Of a DNA stretch of 22,500 bases, positions 15,283 to 22,500 are shown piece by piece. The notes beneath the pieces were generated by a model. The model saw only the letters and a list, made by a program, of their open reading frames with translations. It was not told the origin of the DNA and did no database searches. Both the position numbers and the translations under genes were made by a program. Source of the DNA: Prorocentrum cordatum (Eukaryota > Sar > Dinophyceae > Prorocentrales > Prorocentraceae); NCBI GenBank assembly GCA_963575745.1, contig CAUYUJ010003969.1:70001-92500 (forward strand), in the 5' to 3' direction. Position 1 is the first letter of the stretch, and each line of letters opens with the position of its first letter.

Positions 15283-15325
15283 GGATCTCTGGGCCGCGGC
15301 ACGCCAAAGCACCAGCTCCCGACCG
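15283..15325 (+). repeat. 43-bp direct repeat, right of the GGA array
   Basis: Second copy of the direct repeat at 14865-14906, with one inserted A (CCAAAGCACC) and two substitutions. Confidence 0.9.
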
Positions 15326-15449
15326 TATGTCCTCAGGTTGGCGGCGGGGCCTCCCTGCGGGCGCGGTCGCGGCCGCCCGCGCTGGGCGCCTCCGCCGCGG
15401 ACGCGGCCGCCTGGGGCGTACCGCCGGCGCCGACTGTGACGGACACAGT

Positions 15450-15463
15450 GGGGGGGGGGGGGG
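15450..15463. repeat. G14 homopolymer
   Basis: Fourteen consecutive G, followed by GCCCCGGC. Assembly or sequencing length may be uncertain here. Confidence 0.9.
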
Positions 15464-15483
15464 CCCCGGCGTTCTCAGGGGCA

Positions 15484-15567
15484 CCTCCTCCTCCTCCTCC
15501 TCCTCCTCCTCCTCCTCCTCTCCTCCTCCTCCTCCTCCTCCTCCTCCTCCTCCTCCTCCTCTTCCTC
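15484..15567. repeat. (CCT)n tract directly 5' of LINE remnant 2
   Basis: About 80 bp of CCT/TCC repeat ending in CTTCCTCCCC, four bases before the spliced-leader relic. A similar TCC-rich tract lies 3' of the element (21598-21735). Confidence 0.92.
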
Positions 15568-15571
15568 CCCG

Positions 15572-15592
15572 CCGTAGCCATTGTGGCTCAAG
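15572..15592 (+). other. Spliced-leader relic, one mismatch
   Basis: Twenty of 21 bases match the dinoflagellate spliced leader; CCATTTTGG has become CCATTGTGG. It is followed at once by ATGATTTTG and not by a GT donor, so it is a genomic copy of a trans-spliced mRNA 5' end and marks the start of LINE remnant 2. Confidence 0.88.
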
Positions 15593-15747
15593 ATGATTTT
15601 GCCCCGTGGCAGAGGGCGGTTGGTCCAGGGCCAGTTCAGCACCCACTTTCCCCCTCTCACCGTGTCTGCGGTGCTCGCTTCAATACTCCTCTATATCGAC
15701 GCACCCGAGGTTGTCTTCGCAGATGGCGCGGGCCACCTCCCGTTCAT

Positions 15748-16310
15748 ATGGTACAGGGTGGTGCGAATTCCAAGCGTGGAGCTGCCGAGGGCAAAGGTGC
15801 TCATCCCGGACGCGGTGGTGACCCTTGCGCTGAGTATGTTGTCAAGCTCGAGGCAGCTGCACTTCCAGCCTACGTACGCAAACGACTCGAAACAACTCTC
15901 GCCGTTCCAGTATGTGAATTCGCCGCTCAGGTCGAAGCCACCGCCAAAAGCTCTACCGAGACCCCCAGAGCGAAGTTCACGGCGTCGGTTCAAGAGATCG
16001 CACGAGACCTTTCGGAGAAGAGCGAACGCACGAAGCGAGAAGTCATTGTCATCAAGCAGCGGGTGGACTGGGCCGTGCAAGTCAACATGGAACTCAAGGC
16101 ATCAGTCGCCAAACTGTACGCAGCTGTCGCCTCCGCCGAGGCCCGCGCTCCCTCCACCAACGCAGCGAACATCGGCACATGGGATCGCGATCCAGACCCT
16201 GTCACCGTCTGGTGCGGAGGCGCAGTCTTGCTCAAAGAAGAAGCACTTCGCCTTGCTCTCGCAGATTGCTTCAAAGCTGCAGCGGTTGATTTCAATCAGA
16301 TCGCTTCCAG
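15748..16310 (+). pseudogene. LINE remnant 2, N-terminal coiled region
   Basis: One frame gives a compositionally normal, charged helical sequence: KLEAAALPAYVRKRLETTLA, FAAQVEATAKSS, VQEIARDLSEKSERTKREVI, DWAVQVNMELKASVAKLYAA, VASAEARAP, then DRDPDPVTVWCGGAVLLKEE and ALRLALADCFKAAAVDF. The ATG at 15748 is a possible start in this frame; the ATG right behind the leader (15593) is in another frame, so a frameshift lies between them. In related elements this region precedes the EEP domain and is taken as the nucleic-acid-binding ORF1-like part. Confidence 0.65.
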
Positions 16311-16740
16311 CACGGTTGGCTCCGCCAGGCGTACCCATTCTCGGTCACGCACGGCACAGTGGTTGCTGAACCCCGGGCTCGCAAACTTCATGAAGCACTT
16401 CGCACTGGGCAAGAGTGGAGGGATTTTGCCATTCATATGGGAGGCCCCGCGCATCCCTTGTACGTCAGTGAAAGCAGGAGCCCCAAGATTGTGTGCAGGG
16501 AGGTCAAAGCCAAAAGCCTTGCCAACATACTGCAAGCAAAGCCGCTCGCCAACGACATCTATACCAACAGGGCGCAGGGGTGCATCACGCACAGGGGCAA
16601 CGCGCTGGTTCAGATTATGCTGGGAGCCTCTCCTAGCGACCCTGCTTCCGCGCATAGCTCCAACGCAGCTGTGCAGTCAGACGCCGCCGAGGACATCCAG
16701 AAAGAGAGTTTCTGGACGAGTCCACCGCAGCTCCCGCATG
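16311..16740 (+). pseudogene. LINE remnant 2, conserved block before EEP
   Basis: After a frame change the sequence reads VAEPRARKLHEALRTGQEWR, DFAIHMGGPAHPLYVSESRS, PKIVCREVKAKSLANILQAK. Dinoflagellate LINE polyproteins commonly carry here an AARRARK-LEALR-GQEWR block followed by a YVSPDKSPKQ.R.E...K.LA-like stretch, and the order is the same. The function of this block is not established; it probably belongs to the RNA- or DNA-binding part. Confidence 0.65.
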
Positions 16741-16859
16741 TCCAAACACTTCAGGGCAGTGGCATTGGCACGCGATGGTCACCATGGTTTCTCCGCCCCC
16801 TTACCCGGGAGTCCCGGCATCGCCTTCTGGAGCGCTCACTCCTTACATGGTCGCTTCGA

Positions 16860-17630
16860 TGCCCGAATTCGGGGCAGGCGTCGATTTCTCGCTCCCCTCG
16901 TTCGCCAGCGAGCTGGCATCGCATTGCAAGAATAGAACCATCAATGACATGGCGCTCCTCGCCAACTTGCCGGAGCACGCCTACCGCTGGCGCTCCACTC
17001 GCGGGTGCAGACCAACCGCGGGAACCCTCGCGAGCTGCCGACCTCCTGCACCAGCGCAGGCGGGATTGGCTTCCTGGTACCGCGCGACAATGTCGAGCTA
17101 ACCCGCCCACCTGGAGAGCGACCTCTCTGGCTGTTCGAAGTCGTCCTTCCAGGCGAGCGGCTTGGCTTCGAGTCATTGGTTTCCACCGGCGGAGGGAGGT
17201 CACCATGCCCAACGTTCACAACCACGACCGAGCGCCAGGAGGCCGAGCTGAGCTACGCCGCCAATGGAGGCGGCTGCGAGAGCATGCCGATGAGCAGCCA
17301 CATGGTCGTCTTCTCGCGCAGCTCGGCGACGTCAACGTCTCTGGGCACCTGCCCAAGAGCCTCGATTCACCAGTCGACGCCGACGCCGCGGCTGCTCAGC
17401 GCTACCAGTACCAGCCTGTCTACTTGCGCAACATCTTCAAGGATATGGTGGAGATCAAGACGCCCTCGACCGCGCGCAGGCATGTCGCCGCCGTGGCAGA
17501 GCCCGCGATCCACCGCTGCATCGCCCCCCTGCCCGCTCACGCGTTGCCCATCATGGAGACGGCCCCCGCGGCTGATGGCGCGCCCCTGGAACCCAGCAAA
17601 GGCGTGATTTGTGACCGCAAGATCATGGAC
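16860..17630 (+). pseudogene. LINE remnant 2, EEP endonuclease, catalytically damaged
   Basis: The domain is spread over three frames. The first (to about 17000) has NRTINDMALLANLPEHAYRW. The second (17005-17190) has SCTSAGGIGFLVPRDNVE and FEVVLPGERLGFESL, equivalent to the SAGGV.I.. and .PGR. blocks. The third (from about 17185) has NVHNHD, then LLAQLGDVNVSG (the GDFN motif with F to V), VEIKTPSTARRH, AIHRCIAPLPAHALPI and GVICDRKIM. In intact relatives the last two read (I/L)DR....LP.WAL and GISDH.P. Here the Asp of DR is His (codon 17508-17510 region), and SDH has become Cys-Asp-Arg (17610-17618), so the metal-binding and general-base positions are lost. In life the domain nicks target DNA. 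Confidence 0.75.
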
Positions 17631-18440
17631 CTTAGGGCCCGTCAACGTCGGCGGCGCCCGCGGGCCGACTGTGCCATGCCAGCCTTGTTCTTCGGCTCGC
17701 AGCGCTACCGACATCGCGCGCAGCAGCTTCTCAGCGAGACCGACGCGACCAACGTCCATGCAACCGCCAAGTGGAGGGTGCTGAAGGCTACCATGGCGGA
17801 GGCTACCATGCGGGCGCAGGACGCCATGCTGGCGATCCCGCCTGCTGAGCTCACCAGCCCGTCGCTACTTATCTCCAGGGAGATACGCGCCATGCCTCTG
17901 CGGAGCATTGCGAGGGCGACGTGGTGCCAGGACGGGCACCTTGCCAGCGAGATGATCAGCAACGCAGTGATTGCAGCCAAGCGCATCCGAGCACAGGCGG
18001 GTCAAGTCATCCTCGTTGACCCGAGCGACTTCGGGAACGAGACAGACACCGCTCATGCTTCGCTCATCGAGGGATGCAAACTCAAGGCCGCCGCGCGAGC
18101 CGGGGCTACCCGCGCCGAGAACAACGCGCAATTGGGCGACCGCTGGCGCCGGAGCTGTCGACATGAGGGTCGCAAGGCCGAGCTGTGGGAGCCGTTCTCG
18201 ACGCGCCTCGCACTGGCGGGCGTCAAGATGGTCGCTGGCATTCGCAGCGCCATCGCCGCAGACCCAGCAGGGATGCATGCGGCAATCATGAGCCATTGGG
18301 AACCCAAATTCGCAGCTGCGTGGGTGGGCGAGAAGGCGATCGCCGAGTGCCTGAACTCTGTCGCCCCTCAGCAGCAGACGCGCGGCCTACCCGTTCCAGA
18401 CGCGGCGAGCTTAGAGCAGGCCGCCAACGCACTCGAGCGA
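17631..18440 (+). pseudogene. LINE remnant 2, linker between EEP and RT
   Basis: The same frame stays open and reads as normal protein: RYRHRAQQLLSETDATNVHA, ARATWCQDGHLASEMISNAV, VDPSDFGNETDTAHASLIEG, NNAQLGDRWRRSCRHEGRKA, then MSHWEPKFAAAWVGEKAI. The HW..FA block followed by an Ala-rich helix is the usual lead-in to the RT fingers of dinoflagellate LINEs. This is the longest stretch of the element without a detectable frameshift. Confidence 0.65.
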
Positions 18441-18870
18441 CTCTGCCCAAGGGCATGGTCGACTTCCATATCGAGCTCGGCTGCGCACCCAGACCTGCTT
18501 CGAGGCGTCTTCCGAGCACGCGCGCGACATCGCAAGATCCGTTGCACCGTTTCTTTCCTATGACCTCAACTTCCCTCCCATGGCTATGTCCCTCAAAACA
18601 GATGATCCTCCGGGCAGCGCGGAGTGCACTCGCGCACCAGATTGCCTGCGACCGCGATCAAGCTCCTGGCGGCGGCCGCCGACTGGACGCTCCACTCCGT
18701 CGCGGCAGACGCGGCCCTTGAGCTCGTAGTGGCACTTTCTCTAGAGTCGAAAATGGGCGCGCGTCGAAATCCATTACCAACGAAGTTGCGTTGTTTGATG
18801 GTTTCAGTGTGCGGGCGCGCCCTGTCGCGCGGAGGTTTCTCGGCGCATCCGGGGGCATGCTGAACTTCGC
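18441..18870 (+). pseudogene. LINE remnant 2, RT fingers and motif A, split over frames
   Basis: Three frames in turn carry RT pieces. The first (from 18445) has AQGHGRLPYRA, which stands for the APGPDGLPY block, then LNFPPMAMSLKTDD and RAPDCLRP. The second has LPATAIKLLAAAADWTLHSV in place of the usual (R)PL.LKN.DNK..A block. The third (18722-18870) has NEVALFDGFSVRARPVARRF, matching motif A (FD...AFPSV...F) with the catalytic Asp at 18797-18799, then GASGGMLNF. About 50 residues expected between motifs A and B are missing. The stop at 18561-18563 closes the upstream frame. Confidence 0.65.
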
Positions 18871-19441
18871 ATAGTGCGAGGCATTCACTTCGCACGTTGC
18901 GTATGCTATTTCATGCCAATCACGCGTGGCTTGAGCTACTTCGCAGACGCTTTCTGGCGAGGCCCTTCGAGGGCCCTCTCAGGGCCCGCCGGAGCCGCCG
19001 AGCGCCGCGAGCTCCCAGCAGCAATTGTCGACAGTTTGCACAAGCAACGCCGCCGATAGGGCCGCCGAAAGAGCCGTCGAAAGGGCCGCCGAAATTGCCG
19101 CCGAAATGGCCGTCGGAACAGCCGTCGAGAGGGCCGCCAGAATTGCCGCCGAATTTGCCGCCGAAGTTGCCGCCGAAATCGCCGCCGAAATTGCCGCCAA
19201 AATCGCCGCCGAAATTGCCCCCGACATTTCCGCCTTTCCGCATTGTGCCGCCGAACAGAGGCCGACTGTGACTTTGGCTGTGGGTCTATGATTGTGTCCG
19301 CGGCGTCATCGCGCTTTACAAAACAGCCATTTTGCTTGGGGAAGGGCGTCGGAACATTTTGGCGGCTGAATTTCGGCGGCGATTTCGGCGGCTGAATTTC
19401 GGTTGCGCGTGCAGTTTTTCGTAGTGTCATAGCGTAGTGTC
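18871..19441. mobile_element. 571-bp insertion within the RT region
   Basis: GAACTTCGC at 18862-18870 recurs at 19442-19450. Removing one copy plus the DNA between them joins the frame that ends in GGMLNF to the frame that continues FKINSLQRG and FADD, with no stop at the junction. This fits an insertion with a 9-bp target duplication. The insert holds a hairpin near its left end (GTGCGA and TCGCAC, 18874-18895), a 12-bp minisatellite, inverted copies of its unit near the right end, and a short tandem CGTAGTGTC at the far right. It encodes nothing recognisable and has no clear terminal inverted repeats, so its class is unknown. Confidence 0.65.
19057..19236 (+). repeat. 12-bp minisatellite, unit GCCGCCGAAATT
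   Basis: About fifteen diverged 12-bp units follow each other (variants GCCGTCGAAAGG, GCCGCCAAAATC, GCCGCCGAATTT). Because 12 is a multiple of three, all frames stay open: Ala-Ala-Glu-Ile or Pro-Pro-Lys-Leu on the plus strand, Gly-Gly-Asn/Asp-Phe on the minus strand. Inverse copies of the unit (AATTTCGGCGGC) occur at about 19360-19402, 125 bp downstream, so a stem can form between the two groups. Confidence 0.9.
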
Positions 19442-19442
19442 G

Positions 19443-20310
19443 AACTTCGCGTTTAAGATCAACTCTCTCCAGCGCGGCCTCGTGAGCGCATTCGCCGACG
19501 ACCTGGGCATCATCATCCCGCGCCTCTCAGATATCTCAAGGTTGGCCCCTCATTTCATCGCCGCCGAGGTTCTCGCGGGGCTCAAGCTGCAGGCCGAGAA
19601 GTGCATCATTGCCCCAACTTGGTCACTGCCAACACCCAACCTCGCCCTCGAGATTCGTGACATTCCAGCAGCAGCGCAGCTTCCGAGGCGAAGCTTCAGC
19701 ATCGAAGCGATTGCAAAGTACCTCGGTTTCCACGCGGGCCCTGGCGCGTCTCTGAGCGACCAGTGGAAAGGGCCAGCCTCGAAGTGGTGGGGCCGCGTCG
19801 AGCAGCTCGCCCCGTCGCGCGCCACGATCCAACGGAGCGTCGAGGTATGCGATGTTGCTGCGGCCGCCTGGCTTTCGCGTGTAGGACAGCTGTGCAAGCC
19901 ACCTCCCTCTCTGCTAGCGAAGGAGCTGCTGGCGACCCACAGGCCCCTGCGCGCTGCTCCGAACGGCTTCGCCAGGTCAGACATCCAGGCGACGGCGCCG
20001 TGGACCGACGTCGAGACCCCAATCGGCGTCGAGACGCTCCTGGCCGCCGCGATGGCGCGCGAGGCCGCCATCGCCGTCAAGCGCTGGCACGTTGCGCGCG
20101 CGAGTCTCTGCGACGGAGCCCGCGAAGAGCTTCCCCGAAAAGACGCCGTGGAAAGGCGCTGGCGTGCAAAATTCTGGAAGGATCCCCCGTCGATGGCGCA
20201 GCGCTGCTTCGGCGCCGCGAACTCCTGCTTTGCGGGGGGCAAGGGTTCGATCTTCAAGTGGATGATTCGCGCTGTCAACCTCCCCCGCTATCGCGAGAGG
20301 CACTCTGCGA
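19443..20310 (+). pseudogene. LINE remnant 2, RT motif C to thumb
   Basis: One frame from about 19443 reads NFAFKINSLQRGLVSAF, then FADDLGIII (motif C, catalytic Asp pair within 19491-19502), LAGLKLQAEKCIIAPTW (motif D, GLKL...KC), AKYLGFHAGPGAS (motif E, YLG) and the thumb-like KWWGRVEQLAPSRATIQRSV, WLSRVGQLCKPPPSLLAKEL. Dinoflagellate LINE RTs have FADD or CADD where other LINEs have YADD. It synthesises cDNA from a nicked target in active elements. The frame continues through KRWHVARASLCD and AVERRWRAKFWK, then is lost near the alternating CG tract at 20318. Confidence 0.85.
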
Positions 20311-20317
20311 GCTGCCC

Positions 20318-20338
20318 GCGCGCGCGCCGCGCGCGCGC
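20318..20338. repeat. Alternating CG tract, Z-DNA-prone
   Basis: Two GCGCGCGCGC-type runs joined at CGCC form a 21-bp alternating purine-pyrimidine tract that is also an inverted repeat. The LINE reading frame changes close by (between about 20281 and 20416), so this tract may have been the site of a slippage or recombination event. Confidence 0.8.
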
Positions 20339-20415
20339 CCGGGGGCCCAGGTCATGCTGGGCAGTAATTCGAGGGCGGCGCGCATGGCGAAGAAAAAGAA
20401 GAAGCGCCCCAGAAG

Positions 20416-21561
20416 GTGTACTTGGTGGCGTTGCAGGAGAAGCTCTACGCGGACACGATGCACACCACTATCCGTCGTCGCCTCACTGCTTGGTTCCCCG
20501 AGCGGTCGGGCAACCATCTCGCCGGGCGACCCCTTGATCCTGCCCGAGCTCTTGCTGAAGAGGTTCAAGGCCGTCTGCAATGTCGCGCTATTGCCTCGGC
20601 GGTTCGCTGGCTTCCTGACCTCCTCGGCGTCCGCGACTGCGACAGCGAACGGGCCTGGCACGGGTGGTGCGAAACGTATAGTTTCGGAGCTCTCCGGCGC
20701 GGCGACCTTCAGGCGCTGCGCGACGCGCCTGAACAGTGGCGACGCATGGACCTGACATGTGCCTGCAAGGGAAGCGGTCTTCTGCGGATGTCGCCTCTTC
20801 GGCCGCCCCGAGCTGACATCAATGCGCGAGCCGGGCGACGTGTTGAGCTTGCCGCTGGGCATCGATCGCGGCGCCGCTGGATCGAGCAGCGCCTTCCTTT
20901 CCTGCCCGTGGAGGAGGGCGCTGGCGACGACATGGGCACCGCCTACAGTGACATTGACCTCGTCGGGTTCGACGAGCCGCCTGTTGATTTACGCGGCAGC
21001 CGGATAAAGCTACGCATGCACTTCGCCCTCCCGCCAGCACGTAACTGGGCGAGCTTGGTGACGCTGGCGTGTGCCTGGACGACATCTTTCCGCATTCATG
21101 TCCTCGCCACGAGGCGCAGCTGTCGCTTCGGCTGGGGCGCGGAGGGCAACGTGAGCCACGACCTGACCTGCCCGAGGATGCTGCACCACATGGCGCGGCC
21201 TCGGGGTGCCTTGTCCGCCTCGCTTCTGGATCGACTCGGGCTCGGGGATGGTCGGGTTTACGAGGGCGAGAACGGCATTATCAACGCCATCGTTAGCTTC
21301 GCCGTGGCCTGCCAGGCGTTCCACATGACGAAGGCTACGAGCCAGATGCGGCTCCTGAGCTACCAGGAGAAGTGCAAAGCATTCGAGGCTGCCCGCCGCG
21401 CCATGAGGCTGCCGCCTGGGGCCACGGGCGGCCAATGCGCTCGCACGGAAGGCTTTCCCTCTTCTAAAGCGACCTACACGAGCGCCTCGTGCGCGGTGCT
21501 TGCTGCGCCGCCCGTGAGCCGCCACGCGCGTTCGCCTCGCGTGAGGGCTCTCCTCCGCTAG
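20416..21561 (+). pseudogene. LINE remnant 2, C-terminal region with zinc hairpin
   Basis: The frame is open for 381 codons and ends at TAG 21559-21561. It begins YLVALQEKLYADTMHTTIRR, with the LTAWFPE block typical after the RT thumb. It continues with ERAWHGWCETYSFG and LRGSRIKLRMHFALP, then ARNWASLVTLACAWTTSFRI and the zinc hairpin CRFGWGAEGNVSHDLTCP. In relatives the hairpin is C.FGC......H(Y/F)..C. Here the first Cys (21121-21123), His (21157-21159) and last Cys (21169-21171) are kept, but the second Cys is Trp (TGG, 21133-21135), one base from TGC. The rest is Ala-rich. The upstream frame ends near 20310, so a frameshift separates it from the RT. Confidence 0.75.
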
Positions 21562-21597
21562 GCGGCAAGACAGGCCGCGGCGACGTTCGCTTTTCCT

Positions 21598-21735
21598 CTA
21601 CCTCCTCTTCCTCCATTTCCTTCTCCCCTTCCTCTTCCTCCTCTTCCTCTTCTCCTCTGTCTCCTCCGCCTTTTCCTCCATCCCCTCCTCCTCCTCCTCC
21701 TCTTCCTCCTCCTCCTCCTCCTCGTTCTGTTTCTC
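21598..21735. repeat. TCC-rich tract 3' of LINE remnant 2
   Basis: About 140 bp of CCT/TTCC-rich pyrimidine sequence, more irregular than the 5' tract, ending CTCCTCCTCGTTCTG. It begins about 35 bp after the LINE stop codon. It may be the 3' tail of the element or part of a microsatellite target. Confidence 0.9.
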
Positions 21736-21764
21736 CTCCTTGAGCTCAAGTTTTTATACTCGAA

Positions 21765-21784
21765 CACATAACGCGCGTTATGTG
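21765..21784. repeat. Perfect 20-bp palindrome
   Basis: CACATAACGCGCGTTATGTG is fully self-complementary with no loop. A second, 12-bp palindrome (CTTGAGCTCAAG) lies 15 bp upstream at 21739-21750. The pair follows directly on the TCC tract. A role as a binding site for a dimeric protein is possible but unsupported. Confidence 0.85.
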
Positions 21785-21787
21785 GCC

Positions 21788-21846
21788 TCCAACCCACCCA
21801 CCCACCCAGTAGATAACATAACGCCCGACGCCCCACCCACCCCCGT
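21788..21846. repeat. CCCA-type simple repeat
   Basis: Two patches of (ACCC)n flank a segment with ATAACATAACG, giving CCAACCCACCCACCCACCCA and CCCCACCCACCCC. The minus strand is (TGGG)n. This is ordinary simple repeat. Confidence 0.8.
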
Positions 21847-21879
21847 TGCAGCAGCGCGTGTTGTTTAGCGCGCAGGTAT

Positions 21880-22375
21880 GCTGTTCGTAGTGCGCGCGCA
21901 ACGTGTTTGCAGCGTGCGCAGGCATTTGCTTGTGGTATGTAGAGGCGCGTGGCGCGCGCAGGCTGATGTGGCACCCACGCAGGCGCGGCGGCACACCCAG
22001 CAGTGGAAACAACGAGCAGTTCGGCGTGCATAGCGCACACGCCGGCTGCGGCGGCAATTGTGGTGCACACAGGCGCGGTGGTGTCCAGCATTGTCGTACG
22101 CAAAGATAATTACTGTTGTCCGCGCAGGCAACGGGGGTATGGGGCCGTGCCCTGGAGGTGTACACGGGCTTTCTGGTGTACGCAGGCACAGCGATGTACA
22201 TGCTGGATGTGTATACAGGCACAGGGGTGCATTCGTACCGACGTTAGTAGCGGGGAGGGTCGTCCAGAAAAAAATAAAAACCCAGCCAGACAGTCCACGG
22301 GCTTTCTAACACGGCATTGCCGTGCAGGCGCGGCGGCGGATTACATTCCAGCTGTCGTGCAGACTCGGCGGCGAC
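21880..22375. repeat. Degenerate CGCAGGC-spaced repeats
   Basis: Variants of GTGYRCRCAGGC recur at about 21914, 21953, 21975, 22065, 22121, 22158, 22177, 22209 and 22320. Neighbouring sequence is similar for the copies between 22158 and 22225 (GTGTACACGGGCT, GTGTACGCAGGCACA, GTGTATACAGGCACA). Spacing is irregular (19-90 bp), so this is an old or loosely organised tandem repeat. No gene is visible; a minus-strand frame with recurring Pro-Val-Tyr-Thr peptides is a product of the repeat. Confidence 0.5.
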
Positions 22376-22500
22376 CTCGGGGGGGGGGGAGTTTGTCCGC
22401 CCGCGTAGTGTCGACTGGGGCCGTTCTGGCGCGAGCCGCCCGTCGGGAACGCCCGACGCGGTCCTACCAGGCGGGCGGCTGCTCAGTAGCGTCTCTTCTT
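22376..22500. other. Window end, nothing recognised
   Basis: GC-rich sequence with an 11-G run (22379-22389) and no recognisable gene or repeat. Confidence 0.5.

Larger units (their letters stand above)
15572..21561 (+). mobile_element. LINE remnant 2, near full length but frameshifted
   Basis: Reading from the leader relic, the parts lie in canonical order: coiled N-terminal region, a conserved pre-EEP block, EEP endonuclease, linker, RT (with a 571-bp insertion), thumb-like region and C-terminal zinc hairpin. At least six frame changes and several lost catalytic residues make it a dead copy. It sits between a (CCT)n tract on the left and a TCC-rich tract on the right. It differs clearly from LINE remnant 1 in its EEP and C-terminal motifs, so the two represent different lineages. 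Confidence 0.85.

Noticed and set aside
14486-15646. Long polyGly, polyGlu, polyPro and polySer reading frames on both strands over the GGA array
   Set aside because: All frames of a GGA/TCC repeat lack stop codons, so the open frames carry no information.
15572-18563. An expressed host gene starting at the ATG behind the leader
   Set aside because: The frame of that ATG soon gives low-complexity Ser/Pro/Arg sequence, while the recognisable protein lies in other frames and belongs to a LINE polyprotein.
18920-19271. A glycine-rich GGNFGGDF protein or a Pro-Lys repeat protein
   Set aside because: Both are readings of the 12-bp minisatellite, which keeps every frame open.
19325-19334. A third leader-like match (AGCCATTTTG)
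   Set aside because: Only ten bases match exactly and the surrounding bases do not fit the leader. It lies inside the 571-bp insertion with no coding sequence behind it.
19057-19402. A CRISPR array
   Set aside because: The repeats are 12 bp, contiguous and without spacers; the genome is eukaryotic.
18862-19450. A spliceosomal intron in the RT
   Set aside because: No choice of boundaries within the 9-bp direct repeat gives a GT, GC or GA donor together with an AG acceptor, and the host sequence is a dead LINE. A transposon-like insertion fits better.
21746-22222. Minus-strand Cys- and Tyr-rich small protein
   Set aside because: Its recurring PVYTS-like peptides follow the degenerate CGCAGGC repeats, and nothing else supports coding.

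Overview
This window looks like nuclear DNA of a dinoflagellate. The main evidence is an exact 22-nt match to the dinoflagellate trans-spliced leader at 4120-4141, a degenerate leader copy directly behind it, and a one-mismatch 21-nt copy at 15572-15592. High GC, large amounts of simple repeat and decayed LINE retrotransposons with dinoflagellate-type motif order (N-terminal coiled region, EEP endonuclease, reverse transcriptase, terminal CxxxxHxxxxC-like zinc hairpin) fit this. The genus cannot be assigned from the sequence alone. I see no intact protein-coding gene, no tRNA or rRNA gene and no CRISPR array; almost everything recognisable is repetitive or is the remains of a mobile element.

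Layout. Positions 1-2500 hold unassigned GC-rich DNA, a (GAC/CGAC)n patch, a two-level minisatellite (1392-1682), a 93-bp direct repeat flanking an inverted repeat (1712-2062) and a (TCC)n tract. Positions 2680-4120 hold one copy of an AT-rich dispersed repeat, a MITE-like inverted-repeat element (3516-3660) and a purine (GGA)-rich tract. Positions 4120-8201 are LINE remnant 1: tandem spliced-leader relics, a coiled N-terminal region, half of an EEP endonuclease, then a post-RT C-terminal region; the RT itself is missing. It ends inside the terminal inverted repeat of a second MITE-like element (8186-8362). A third MITE-like element lies at 8572-8754. Positions 9626-10225 are a 600-bp GAC-based satellite.

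Positions 10380-14870 are a nest of one short repeat family of about 185 bp, present in both orientations, with GGGGGTCTGGG-type terminal inverted repeats and a 27-nt hairpin whose stem varies between copies with base-pair compensation. The same zone holds a large imperfect foldback (11064-11560), the second copy of the AT-rich repeat, and an almost perfect 34-bp-stem hairpin (14388-14465). A 375-bp (GGA)n array at 14907-15282 lies between two copies of a 43-bp direct repeat.

Positions 15572-21561 are LINE remnant 2, sitting directly behind a spliced-leader relic and bracketed on both sides by (TCC)n tracts. It can be followed through many frameshifts: coiled N-terminal part, EEP domain with damaged catalytic motifs, RT with motif A and FADD motif C, and a zinc hairpin with one Cys changed to Trp. 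The RT is split by a 571-bp insertion (18871-19441) flanked by a 9-bp direct repeat and carrying a 12-bp minisatellite. The last kilobase has a TCC-rich tract, a 20-bp palindrome and degenerate repeats.

The elements work together only in the sense of retrotransposon biology: both LINE copies appear to derive from trans-spliced mRNAs that were reverse transcribed and reinserted, then decayed and were hit by small non-autonomous elements.
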